Shown in pieces: positions 1 through 5,738 of a DNA stretch of 10,882 bases. The DNA is from WJKP01 sp964531215 (GTDB taxonomy: Bacteria; Patescibacteriota; Patescibacteriia; CAIXNZ01). Where the stretch lies: contig CAZHFK010000036.1 of NCBI GenBank assembly GCA_964531215.1, positions 1 through 10,882 on the forward strand, written 5' to 3'. The notes below the pieces were generated by a model. The model saw only the letters and a program-made list of their open reading frames with translations, searched no databases and was not told where the DNA came from. Numbering within the stretch: the stretch's first letter is position 1; each line of letters opens with the position of its first letter. The position numbers and the translations under genes are program-made.

Positions 1-55
1 TAAATAATATTAATTATCCCCAAAATGTAACCTTGACTATGCAACTGTACAAAAA

Positions 56-84
56 TTGACAAAATTACTTTATTTTGCTAAGCT
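56..84 (+). promoter_or_regulatory. Putative promoter for the 124-429 gene
   Basis: A perfect TTGACA (56-61) is followed after 17 bases by TAAGCT (79-84), which is preceded by a TG dinucleotide one base upstream (76-77), an extended -10 arrangement. The -10 hexamer is weak (3 of 6 consensus bases), offset by the perfect -35 and the TG. A start near 91 would give a leader of about 33 bases carrying the strong Shine-Dalgarno. This is assigned by inspection only. Confidence 0.45.
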
Positions 85-107
85 AGGAATTAAATCTAAT
101 GCTCTTT

Positions 108-114
108 AAGGAGG
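108..114 (+). promoter_or_regulatory. Strong Shine-Dalgarno that sets the start at 124
   Basis: AAGGAGG lies 9 bases before the ATG at 124. An in-frame TTG at 115 directly abuts the Shine-Dalgarno and cannot be served by it, so ATG 124 is chosen. Most minus-strand genes in the window lack any recognisable Shine-Dalgarno, so this gene is probably efficiently translated. Confidence 0.75.
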
Positions 115-123
115 TTGCCAAGC

Positions 124-429
124 ATGTACCAGACAGAAAGCGGAAAAACGAACAAAGCGGACAAGCAGACAGGACAAAAATTCACATTAAGAGAATCTTT
201 ACTGGCTGATATTTTACCGGCTATTGAAACAGCCACAGCCAGTGATTCTTTTAGTGAGACTTTGTCAGCCGAACTGGAAGCCAATGGGGATTTACGCGTA
301 AAAATTATTGCTAACCGCAATAATATCCTAATCTCTCAACGTAAAATCCTAAACAGTTTGCCCCCAAAAGCCAAGCTAACCGTCTCTGAATTTATCAAAA
401 ACATACTGACAAGTGGCAAAACAATCTAA
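124..429 (+). CDS. Small hypothetical protein (101 aa)
   Basis: I do not recognise a family. The protein has no signal peptide, no membrane segment and no cysteine. The first 20 or so residues are polar and Lys/Thr/Gln-rich, probably disordered. The rest looks like a compact mixed alpha/beta fold: a helical stretch (about residues 23-47), a strand-like segment with hydrophobic alternation (about 55-69, around LRVKIIA and NILIS), then a helix ending in SEFIKNILTSGK. It is the only plus-strand gene in the window, with its own promoter, a strong ribosome binding site and its own terminator, so it is a monocistronic unit. The upstream region and terminator make a real gene likely. Size and solubility would fit a small regulator or nucleic-acid-binding protein, but nothing in the sequence shows this. 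Confidence 0.75.
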   Translation: MYQTESGKTNKADKQTGQKFTLRESLLADILPAIETATASDSFSETLSAELEANGDLRVKIIANRNNILISQRKILNSLPPKAKLTVSEFIKNILTSGKTI

Positions 430-432
430 AAC

Positions 433-471
433 AAAAGCCCTGCGCTATAAATAGTGCAGGGCTTCTTATTT
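433..471. terminator. Bidirectional intrinsic terminator between convergent genes
   Basis: AAGCCCTGC (435-443) pairs with GCAGGGCTT (456-464), extended inward by CTA/TAG around a short AT loop. Read on the plus strand it follows the stop of the 124-429 gene by 5 bases and is trailed by CTTATTT. Read on the minus strand it is followed by TTTTGTTTT, the better T-tract, so it can end both the forward gene and minus-strand transcription coming from the 602-4471 gene. Confidence 0.85.
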
Positions 472-489
472 GAATAACCGATTAATTCT

Positions 490-585
490 TTACTTTTTCG
501 GCCGGCTTTTAAAATAATAATAAACTCGTTCCCCTGTCATTTTCAAAGCCTTAAAAATTGTTTCTAGCTGAAAAAATATTTTCAT
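490..585 (-). CDS. Possible small basic protein (31 aa)
   Basis: An ATG at 585 opens a 31-codon frame ending in TAA at 490-492. It begins MKIFFQLETIF and ends YYYFKSRPKK, so it is aromatic and strongly basic at the C-terminus. It begins 16 bases after the stop of the 1289-residue surface protein and stops about 26 bases before the hairpin at 435-464, so it would lie inside the same transcript. No Shine-Dalgarno is visible and a frame this short can arise by chance. The unusual composition for AT-rich filler DNA and its position before the terminator are the only support. The rest of the 473-601 interval shows no other structure. Confidence 0.3.
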   Translation of the reverse strand: MKIFFQLETIFKALKMTGERVYYYFKSRPKK

Positions 586-601
586 ATTGACTTGACTTAA
601 T

Positions 602-3600
602 TTATCTTAGAGTCATTAATGTCTCCAGATTTAACATGGACATATTGGCACCACTTTCATAACTCATTGATTCCGGCACATTATCAATAACAAACTTGCT
701 TTGCAGTTTATTATTGCTAAAGACACTGCCTAAAATCAATTGTTTGACTTCGTCTTGGATATAATATCTGGAAGTATCACCTTCATATTGAATTACACTG
801 CCGGTCGGATGACTGGCTGTATCAATTGCTGAACCGACTTGGTAATTAACAAAGAATGATGGATCAACGTCAACAATTTTTTGATTCCAGTCTGAACCGT
901 ATAAATCAGCCGCAACTTGTTGATTTTCAATCCATCTGATAACACCATAAGGCTCTACTGCATAAGTATGCGGTAATGACTGAATTTTGATCAAATAAGT
1001 ACCCGGTCTTATCACCACATTGGAACCTAATGGGATTTGTGACATTAATTCAGAACTAATAGTTTGGACGCCGGAAAAATCAGAAAACCAGCTGTAATAA
1101 GTATTTAAGTCAGGGAAAGCATGCCGACGATTATCCTGATCTATAAAGTAAACTGTAGACATATCGGGACGCTTGACCAAAGTACCAACACTAACACCGC
1201 TTGGTAATGGACCGGCCGGTTCAGGGTCTTGAGTTACCAAGTCTGTTTCTTCTGCCGGTGGTGTGGTTGGTTCTTCTGTTTCTTCTGCCGGAGTTTCATC
1301 AGCCATGCCTGGTTCAACATAATCAATTTCATCTGAACAAGTAATGCTCATTTGACCACTGGATGACTTAACTTTGGCATAAACAATTTTAGTGCCATAA
1401 TCAGTTTCTGTTCCATCTAAAGTCCAGTCAACAGTAGAATTGTAAGCCTGCCAAGCTGCCGCTGTGAAATTAGAATTATTACTTAATAATAATTGACTAA
1501 CATCACCGGTAACACTAACTGTTAAAGTAACATCTAGATTATCGGTTGAAATCGCATTATTATTGATTTTAAGAGAACAAGTCGGTGCAGTGGTACTGCC
1601 GCCACCACCACCGCCGCCACTGCTGTAAGACATGGTTTGGAAAGACCATGGATTGGGTACAGGACCGCCTGCCAAAGCAAGCCCGTCTGCGCCTGTGCCG
1701 GCTGTAATTGTTTGCGTATAATTGGTAAGCGGTGCAAAAACTGAATGAGTATAAGTTGCTACTTCATTAGTACCATCCCAAGTTACTCCCCAACCGCCTG
1801 GATCCGGTGATGAAGTTTGAGTAACAGTACCGATATTCATTGGTTCTGAAAACGTCACAACTATATTGGCAGATGTGGAAACAAAAGTTGCGCCACTAGC
1901 CGGTGAAGTGGTAACAATTACCGGAGCTGCTCCGTCAGTCGGATTAGCCGGTGCACCAGTACTATTCAAGGTATTACCGGCCACATCGGTGGCATTAGAA
2001 GTTAACCAGCTAATTGCAGGTGTTGCATCAGTATCACCTGAACCGCTTTCATTTATATCATAATTCAAAGTAGTAGAACCTGAGCCTGTTCCGCTGTATG
2101 GTAAAGTATACCCGGTTAAAGTAAATGCATTATAATCACTATCATTAACATTCTCACTATAAACAACAACTACTGTATCAATTTGACCATTGCTGTCATT
2201 GTCAGCCGTGGTTGCTGAAATAATAGTCGGTGAATTAGCATCAATCTGTAAAGTATTAGCAGACATTGTAGTATAAGGAGTATTTAAATTAGCTGAGCCG
2301 CCATCAACAACATCTGATAAAACAACGCTGGCACTAATTAAACCGGCAGCCACATCAGAATTACCTTCGGAAATCATATAATCAGCAGAATAAGCTCCTC
2401 CTCCCAAATCCTGAAAATTAGAAGCTGTAATATTTACTCCATTTAATGTAATATTATTTGCGATATAACCAGCTGCGTCAGCTGTTATGTTTAAAGTTAC
2501 AGTCTCACCGACAATACTTGTACCTGAACTAGGCGATACTGATAAATTTGTTATTACTGGCGCTGTTGTGTCTACATTTATAGAGCTAGCTGTTGTTATA
2601 GTTGTAGACGGCATAGTAGTGCTACTATTCGTATTAGTGCCATCTGAAGCAGACTGCGAACTGATTGCTGAAACATCTAAACCGGTTATATCTTCTCCAC
2701 TACCTGTAGAACCGACCGTATAAGTTCCGCTGATAGTGTTTGTTGCAATTGTTGACAAAGTAACACCTGTAACACCGTTATTTAAATTAACAGTAACAGA
2801 ACCGCTGCTGATATTTTCTGAATAAGTTGCTGTAATATTAATGCCATAACCTGGACCATAAGTCCCGTCGGCTGTTGTAGAGGTAAAACTTAATAAAATT
2901 GGCATCGCACCGTCAGTCGCATTAGCCGGCGCACCAGTGGTATCCAAGTCATTACCAGCCAAATCAGCAGCATTAGCAGCTGTCCAGGTTAAAGCCGGGG
3001 TTGCTCCGGTATCGGGTGTACCGCTTTCTGTTATGTCATAATCTAAAGTTGTAGTACCAGAACCTGTGCCTGTACCCAGCAAGGGATAACCTGTTATCGC
3101 AACTGCATCATAATTAGGATCATTAACCGCTTCATTATATACAACTACTAAAGTATCAATTTGGCCATTGCTGTCATTGTCAGCCGTGGTTGCTGAAATA
3201 ATAGTCGGTAATTGATTATCTACTGTGGCATTTGTTGTATCACTCACCGGACCGGTTGTATTACCGGCATCATCTGTTGCTGTAACTGTAGCGTTTACAT
3301 TGGTTGCATCTATGCTTCCTGCTACTAAAGTGTAGCATGCTTCCCAGACATTATCACCACTTGTGCCGGTGCAAGCTGTAGTATCTGACATGGCTACGGC
3401 TGTTCCGCCACCCCAGCCTGATAAATCTGCTGTGGCGCTACCTAAATCTGTTGTTCCGTCTGTAGCTGCATCCCAGGTTACTGTAATTGTATCTCCGACT
3501 ATATAAGCTCCGCCTGTGCCTGTGCCACCGGCTATTGATATGTTTGCATCTGTTACTACTGGTAATTGATTATCTACTGTGGCATTTGTTGTATCACTCA

Positions 3601-4471
3601 CCGGACCGGTTGTATTACCGGCATCATCTGTTGCTGTAACTGTAGCGTTTACATTGGTTGCATCTATGCTTCCTGCTACTAAAGTGTAGCATGCTTCCCA
3701 GACATTATCACCACTTGTGCCGGTGCAAGCTGTAGTATCTGACATGGCTACGGCTGTTCCGCCACCCCAGCCTGATAAATCTGCTGTGGCGCTACCTAAA
3801 TCTGTTGTTCCGTCTGTAGCTGCATCCCAGGTTACTGTAATTGTATCTCCGACTATATAAGCTCCGCCTGTGCCTGTGCCACCGGCTATTGATATGTTTG
3901 CATCTGTTACTACTGGTGCAATTGTATCAACACCATTACTCGCTGCAGTATCAATAGTCCCATCCCCTAAATTATTACTTGTTTGAGTAGGATTAGGATT
4001 ACCAGTACCAGTTTGTTCATCGCTATCAGAAGCTGTTGCAGTAACTGCTGAAGCTGCATTATTGGCACCGACATCAATACCGCTACCTCCCGCGTCAACA
4101 ACAATAAAATTAAGCGTAAAAATATCATTAGTTCCGCCATTATCTGTAGTACAAGCAAGAGTTTCTGTAGTTGTACCACCATATGCTGTCATATCAGCTG
4201 TAACGGTAGTACCAGCAGCAGCACATCCACCGTCGCTATTGGAAAGATCAACCACTACAGTAACTGTATCGCCGATATTAGCATAATTATTGGCATCAGC
4301 ATCATTAGAAAGAGTTAGCTGTGTTGAATTAAGTGTAATACTATCATCCGCAGCTTTTACTTCATCGGCTGGCAAGCCTTGCCAAATACCGGCTGCCAAA
4401 GCAAAAATCATAAGCATTGCTACTGACCAAGGCAGTATTTTGAAAAATTGTTTTTTGACTTTTTGAGCCAT
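602..4471 (-). CDS. Giant secreted Ig-repeat surface protein (1289 aa)
   Basis: Likely a cell-surface or S-layer-like adhesin. Residues 1-11 are basic and 12-30 hydrophobic (signal peptide or anchor), with a signal-peptidase-like VKA-A site near 40. The body is Thr/Ser/Gly/Asp-rich with almost no Lys, typical of exported repeat proteins. In order: a degenerate Ig-like unit (about 45-185); two identical 118-residue repeats (about 187-422), each opening near VVTDANISIAGG; a module starting PTIISATTADND (about 422-525); Ig-like repeats; a diverged copy of that module (about 748-850); an SbsA-type Ig domain (about 853-945, with TFSEPMN); a seven-Gly linker near 950-960; one further beta domain; an acidic Pro/Thr/Glu linker (about 1055-1090); and a threefold C-terminal module (1096-1289). 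No sortase motif or C-terminal membrane helix is present, so the C-terminal module may do the anchoring. ATG 4471 has no Shine-Dalgarno. The gene is visibly more GC-rich than its flanks. Confidence 0.9.
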   Translation of the reverse strand: MAQKVKKQFFKILPWSVAMLMIFALAAGIWQGLPADEVKAADDSITLNSTQLTLSNDADANNYANIGDTVTVVVDLSNSDGGCAAAGTTVTADMTAYGGTTTETLACTTDNGGTNDIFTLNFIVVDAGGSGIDVGANNAASAVTATASDSDEQTGTGNPNPTQTSNNLGDGTIDTAASNGVDTIAPVVTDANISIAGGTGTGGAYIVGDTITVTWDAATDGTTDLGSATADLSGWGGGTAVAMSDTTACTGTSGDNVWEACYTLVAGSIDATNVNATVTATDDAGNTTGPVSDTTNATVDNQLPVVTDANISIAGGTGTGGAYIVGDTITVTWDAATDGTTDLGSATADLSGWGGGTAVAMSDTTACTGTSGDNVWEACYTLVAGSIDATNVNATVTATDDAGNTTGPVSDTTNATVDNQLPTIISATTADNDSNGQIDTLVVVYNEAVNDPNYDAVAITGYPLLGTGTGSGTTTLDYDITESGTPDTGATPALTWTAANAADLAGNDLDTTGAPANATDGAMPILLSFTSTTADGTYGPGYGINITATYSENISSGSVTVNLNNGVTGVTLSTIATNTISGTYTVGSTGSGEDITGLDVSAISSQSASDGTNTNSSTTMPSTTITTASSINVDTTAPVITNLSVSPSSGTSIVGETVTLNITADAAGYIANNITLNGVNITASNFQDLGGGAYSADYMISEGNSDVAAGLISASVVLSDVVDGGSANLNTPYTTMSANTLQIDANSPTIISATTADNDSNGQIDTVVVVYSENVNDSDYNAFTLTGYTLPYSGTGSGSTTLNYDINESGSGDTDATPAISWLTSNATDVAGNTLNSTGAPANPTDGAAPVIVTTSPASGATFVSTSANIVVTFSEPMNIGTVTQTSSPDPGGWGVTWDGTNEVATYTHSVFAPLTNYTQTITAGTGADGLALAGGPVPNPWSFQTMSYSSGGGGGGGSTTAPTCSLKINNNAISTDNLDVTLTVSVTGDVSQLLLSNNSNFTAAAWQAYNSTVDWTLDGTETDYGTKIVYAKVKSSSGQMSITCSDEIDYVEPGMADETPAEETEEPTTPPAEETDLVTQDPEPAGPLPSGVSVGTLVKRPDMSTVYFIDQDNRRHAFPDLNTYYSWFSDFSGVQTISSELMSQIPLGSNVVIRPGTYLIKIQSLPHTYAVEPYGVIRWIENQQVAADLYGSDWNQKIVDVDPSFFVNYQVGSAIDTASHPTGSVIQYEGDTSRYYIQDEVKQLILGSVFSNNKLQSKFVIDNVPESMSYESGANMSMLNLETLMTLR
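1929..2231 (-). repeat. Diverged intragenic repeat, downstream copy
   Basis: This segment aligns without net gaps to 2907-3209 at a constant offset of 978 bases (326 codons). Both copies begin with PTIISATTADNDSNGQID and end around TGAPAN-TDGA. The first 50 or so coding bases are almost identical between copies, while the middle has drifted at the protein level. It is an older duplication than the 354-bp one. Confidence 0.85.
2907..3209 (-). repeat. Diverged intragenic repeat, upstream copy
   Basis: Partner of 1929-2231. It encodes the module that directly follows the two perfect 118-residue repeats. It keeps the shared opening of the module but differs at many positions in the centre, for example in the residues around GYPLLGTG versus GYTLPYSG. 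Confidence 0.85.
3207..3914 (-). repeat. Perfect 354-bp tandem duplication inside the surface-protein gene
   Basis: Positions 3207-3560 and 3561-3914 read as identical base for base, giving two 118-residue in-frame copies. The match includes third codon positions. Each copy encodes one Ig-like unit with two cysteines (in the TTACTG and WEACYT contexts), which could form a disulfide after export. Confidence 0.95.
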
Positions 4472-4535
4472 AAATTTTTATTTAATTTTTAAAGGCTTTT
4501 TAAAATATATGTAAATAATTAATTAAGGGAAAGCA

Positions 4536-4566
4536 ATAAAAAAATAGTGTAATCAAAAACACTATT
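4536..4566 (-). terminator. Terminator-like hairpin in the surface-protein leader
   Basis: On the minus strand AATAGTGT (4566-4559) pairs perfectly with ACACTATT (4550-4543) around an 8-base loop and is followed by an unbroken run of T. The stem is AT-rich, so it is a weak intrinsic terminator. It lies between the transposase stop (4758) and the surface-protein start (4471). It also lies downstream of the promoter at 4676-4705, so it could end transposase readthrough or act as an attenuator in the leader. Confidence 0.55.
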
Positions 4567-4655
4567 CTTAAATATAAGAATTACCAAAACGAAGTAATGA
4601 GCGGGTAAAATTTCTCATTAACTCAAAAAAATCTTAAAAATTAGAAATATCTTAT

Positions 4656-4676
4656 TGTATATACATTGTATATACA
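4656..4676. promoter_or_regulatory. Tandem palindromic operator-like sites
   Basis: The 10-base perfect palindrome TGTATATACA occurs at 4656-4665 and again at 4667-4676, an 11-base period that puts both on the same face of the helix. The second copy shares a base with the minus-strand -10 hexamer at 4681-4676, so both sites sit over the expected transcription start. This is a typical place for a dimeric repressor to bind. No regulator gene in the window can be tied to it. Confidence 0.5.
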
Positions 4677-4705
4677 TTATAAGCATTTTCCAACCAATTC
4701 ACCAA
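4676..4705 (-). promoter_or_regulatory. Putative promoter for the surface-protein gene
   Basis: On the minus strand TTGGTG (4705-4700) is followed after 18 bases by a perfect TATAAT (4681-4676). A start near 4669 gives a leader of about 200 bases before ATG 4471. That leader contains three small hairpins: 4595-4601 with 4614-4620, 4564-4570 with 4575-4581, and the terminator-like stem 4543-4566. The -35 is imperfect; the -10 and the operator-like sites make the case. Confidence 0.5.
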
Positions 4706-4710
4706 ATTTT

Positions 4711-4719
4711 TTATCCACA
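4711..4719 (+). promoter_or_regulatory. Single perfect DnaA box
   Basis: TTATCCACA matches the consensus DnaA box exactly. It lies 5 bases upstream of the putative -35 hexamer at 4705-4700 and 9 bases before the repeat half-unit. There is no cluster of further boxes here, so it is not evidence for a replication origin. It could be a DnaA-responsive regulatory site or a chance match. Confidence 0.35.
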
Positions 4720-4728
4720 AAAAATCCC

Positions 4729-5347
4729 CAACGGACAGACACCATTTATGGTGTTATCTAATCATCCCCTGTAATAAAATCTTTAACCGGATAATTCATA
4801 AAACAATCACTTAACCATTCTTCTCCTTTTTGCTTCAACCACCACCCATAACTACTATACTCATAATTTTTCAATCCCTCTAAATCCTTCACTAATCCAT
4901 GCTTAATCGGATTTTGATGAATATAATTAAAATGCGTCCAAAAATCTCTTTCATCTCTAACACAATAATCCCAGTAATTTGACCAAATTTTACGTTCAGA
5001 TTTATTCTCTAATTTATTCAAATCATAAGACGAACCACCATTAATAAAATTTATAATTTTAGCCAAGTCCGAACCATCCTTGATCTCTAGTAATACATGA
5101 TAATGATTAGATAAAATAACCCAAGCAAATAATTTAACCTTATATTTACTTACAGTTAAATCTATTCTATTTTTGAGTACCTTCATCTCATCATTACTAT
5201 TAAAAAAATGCTGTCGCTTAAATGTTCTACAGGAAATAAAATAATCAGCATTATTTAAAAATAAATGCGGTGGTCTATGAATGTTTCTATTTTTAGGATA
5301 CCTCATATTATTGATTTAATAGTAACAGCCTAAAGGCTGTCCTCCCT
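4729..5347 (-). mobile_element. RAYT element: transposase plus both hairpin ends
   Basis: The transposase gene is bounded on the low-coordinate side by a 29-base sequence (4729-4757) containing the perfect hairpin ACACCATTTATGGTGT (4739-4754). On the other side is the hairpin ACAGCCTAAAGGCTGT (5325-5340) running into CTGTCCTCCCT (5337-5347). The 29-base flank is the first half of the 58-bp array unit, and the other flank matches the last 11 bases of the unit exactly and 12 of 14 bases over the stretch ending in GTCC. The whole locus therefore looks like a full-length version of the array unit with the transposase in place of the middle. Subterminal hairpins fit the single-strand recognition known for IS200/IS605-type HUH enzymes. 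Confidence 0.6.
4758..5306 (-). CDS. REP-associated tyrosine transposase (RAYT, Y1/HUH family)
   Basis: An IS200/IS605-like Y1 transposase (Y1_Tnp family) of the REP-associated branch, 182 aa, full family length. In this family a single tyrosine cuts single-stranded DNA at hairpin-marked ends and stays covalently bound to the 5' phosphate. The HUH motif is HYH at residues 68-70 in the context NHYHVLLE. The catalytic tyrosine is most likely Y128 in the hallmark block YIHQNPIKHGLV (128-139). The N-terminal RPPHLFLNNADYFISCRTF region and the DYCVRDERDFW stretch (113-123) are also typical. All expected catalytic residues are intact, so the enzyme may be active. The ATG at 5306 has no nearby Shine-Dalgarno; a GGAGG occurs about 38 bases upstream, beside the end hairpin. 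The TAG stop at 4758-4760 abuts the left repeat half. Transcription may run in from comEC through the array. Confidence 0.9.
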   Translation of the reverse strand: MRYPKNRNIHRPPHLFLNNADYFISCRTFKRQHFFNSNDEMKVLKNRIDLTVSKYKVKLFAWVILSNHYHVLLEIKDGSDLAKIINFINGGSSYDLNKLENKSERKIWSNYWDYCVRDERDFWTHFNYIHQNPIKHGLVKDLEGLKNYEYSSYGWWLKQKGEEWLSDCFMNYPVKDFITGDD

Positions 5348-5738
5348 CAACGGACAGACACCATTTAGGGTGTTATGCTTTAAAACCCAAAGACTGTCCT
5401 CCACTCAACGGACAGACACCATTTATGGTGTTATGCTTTAAAAACCCAGAGACTGTCCTCCCTCAACGGACAGACACCATTNNNNNNNNNNNNNNNNNNN
5501 NNNNNNNNNNNNNNNNNNNNNNNNNNNNNNNNNNNNNNNNNNNNNNNNNNNNNNNNNNNNNNNNNNNNNNNNNNNNNNNNNACTGTCCTCCCTCAACGGA
5601 CAGACACCATTTAGGGTGTTATGCTTTAAAAACCCAGAAACTGTCCTACCTCAACGGACAGACACCATTTATGGTGTTATGCTTTAAAACCCCAGAGACT
5701 GTCATCCCTCAACGGACAGACACCATTTATGGTGTTAT
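5348..5738. repeat. Array of 58-bp REP-like direct repeats
   Basis: Units start at 5348, 5406, 5464 (cut by the gap), 5594 and 5652, with a terminal half-unit at 5710-5738, all in the same direction with an exact 58-base period where measurable. Each unit has an inner hairpin in its first half (ACACCATTTATGGTGT, or a TTAGGGTGT variant in the units at 5348 and 5594). A wider inverted repeat, GGACAG (unit positions 5-10) and CTGTCC (48-53), can close the whole unit. Single-base variants distinguish the copies. The terminal half-unit matches 4729-4757 next to the transposase. This pattern is expected for non-autonomous REP/REPIN-like elements mobilised by the neighbouring RAYT. Confidence 0.85.
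5482..5581. other. Assembly gap of 100 N
   Basis: Exactly 100 N, the usual placeholder for a scaffold join of unknown length. It begins after base 18 of one 58-bp unit and resumes at base 47 of another, so the true missing length should be 28 bases plus a whole number of 58-base units. The tandem repeats are the obvious cause of the break. Confidence 0.98.

Noticed and set aside
14..22. Second DnaA box (TTATCCCCA)
   Set aside because: One mismatch at an informative position, isolated, and far from the perfect box. Most likely chance.
96..320. Minus-strand open frame opposite the small forward gene
   Set aside because: The forward gene has a promoter, a strong Shine-Dalgarno and a terminator; the antisense frame has none and is a shadow.
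1866..2723. Forward open frames inside the surface-protein gene
   Set aside because: Long antisense frames are expected opposite Thr/Ala/Val-rich repetitive coding sequence. No start signals are visible and the compositions are implausible.
4656..4719. Replication origin
   Set aside because: There is only one DnaA box and no dnaA, dnaN or related gene nearby. The AT-rich DNA here is ordinary for the window.
5348..5738. CRISPR array
   Set aside because: The 29-base repeated half and 29-base second half mimic repeat-spacer spacing, but the second halves are also near-identical, so there are no distinct spacers. There are no cas genes, and a RAYT with matching flanks explains the pattern better.
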